Part shown: positions 48,290 through 48,429 of the stretch, in pieces
Numbering within the stretch: position 1 is the first letter of the stretch
Layout: each line of letters starts with the position of its first letter
Source: Candidatus Schekmanbacteria bacterium
GTDB taxonomy: Bacteria > CSSED10-310 > JACPHN01
DNA length: 48,429 nucleotides
Direction: 5' to 3'
Assembly: GCA_016188575.1 (NCBI GenBank)
Contig: JACPHN010000050.1
Span: 1-48,429 of the forward strand
The notes under the pieces: model-generated
What the model was told of the DNA's origin: nothing
Databases searched by the model: none
Seen by the model: only the letters and a program-made list of their open reading frames with translations
Made by a program: the position numbers and the translations under genes

Positions 48290-48429
48290 ATGGAAACCAC
48301 GCCGATGGGAGCTCGCACCCGGACTTGCCACTCGCTGCAGGATAACGTCTGGAAGGAAATACTCGACGCCTACCTGGAGCAGTTCTTGAGCTTCTTTTTC
48401 CCGAAAGTCCATGCGGACATCGACTGGTC
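48290..48429 (+). CDS. Start of a probable Rpn/PD-(D/E)XK-type protein (partial, right edge)
   Basis: From the ATG at 48290 (a second is at 48305), 46 codons are open to the window edge. After about 17 residues it reads QDNVWKEILDAYLEQFLSFF and FPKVHADIDW. This matches my memory of the N-terminus of Rpn-like putative transposase or DUF4351 proteins (WKE-I-x-EY-x-x-x-FL). The nuclease motifs would lie beyond the window. A 67-residue frame over 48186-48389 is a shadow. Confidence 0.55.
   Translation, partial: METTPMGARTRTCHSLQDNVWKEILDAYLEQFLSFFFPKVHADIDW

Noticed and set aside
46310-48412. 700-residue minus-strand frame
   Set aside because: Arg/His/Gly-rich antisense of the protease beta-helix region.

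Overview
The window is visibly GC-rich with dense gene packing. A PASTA-domain gene sits directly before rpe and a purH-purD-purE run. It also carries multihaem c-type cytochromes with a beta-barrel porin, a teneurin-like NHL/RHS giant protein, a VWFA protein, an ECF sigma/anti-sigma pair, and a Thr/Ala/Pro-rich linker before a C-terminal membrane anchor. Together these suggest a Gram-negative, diderm, probably soil or sediment bacterium, perhaps of the old Deltaproteobacteria or a neighbouring uncultured phylum. That placement is inference; no rRNA or tRNA gene is present to test it.

Layout. 1-964 (-): IS200/IS605-type element, tnpA with the 5' part of tnpB. 1487-9025 (-): a giant cytoplasmic hybrid histidine kinase with fifteen 92-residue HAMP-type repeats, cut in two by an in-frame TAG. 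9182-9963 (-): decayed genes (P-type ATPase remnant, truncated VapC) and an intact Phd-type antitoxin. 10615-13676 (-): six-haem lipoprotein, outer-membrane barrel, seven-haem cytochrome, a candidate extracellular electron conduit. 14234-20551 (+): secreted NHL/RHS protein. 20764-25913 (+): PASTA protein, rpe, purH, purD (with an internal deletion), purE. 26126-29444 (+): a lower-GC island with an AAA ATPase/DUF4276 pair that looks like a defence operon, a broken third gene, and an alpha/beta hydrolase.

29850-35565: the most interesting region. A SPINDLY-type glycosyltransferase and a 64-residue RiPP-like precursor lie on the plus strand, converging with a minus-strand operon of sulfotransferase, HPr-kinase-like kinase and a lasso-cyclase-like asparagine synthetase. 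The precursor has a lasso-type leader, a Ser/Thr-rich core and a C-terminal Ser. The usual leader-binding and protease partners (B1/B2) are not in the window.

35952-43984: a VWFA protein (+), then minus-strand genes for a PP2C phosphatase with cyclic-nucleotide domain, a SufT-like protein and a TPR protein, a pentapeptide-repeat/degenerate metallo-beta-lactamase fusion, and an ECF operon whose third gene is an HtrA-like protein that has lost all three catalytic residues. 44322-48193 (+): a secreted, membrane-anchored subtilisin-like protease with a frameshift in its propeptide. The right edge holds the start of a probable Rpn/PD-(D/E)XK-type gene. A dispersed GC-rich hairpin repeat recurs in several intergenic gaps. 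Many genes carry disruptions (TAG, frameshifts, deletions), which may be real decay or assembly error.
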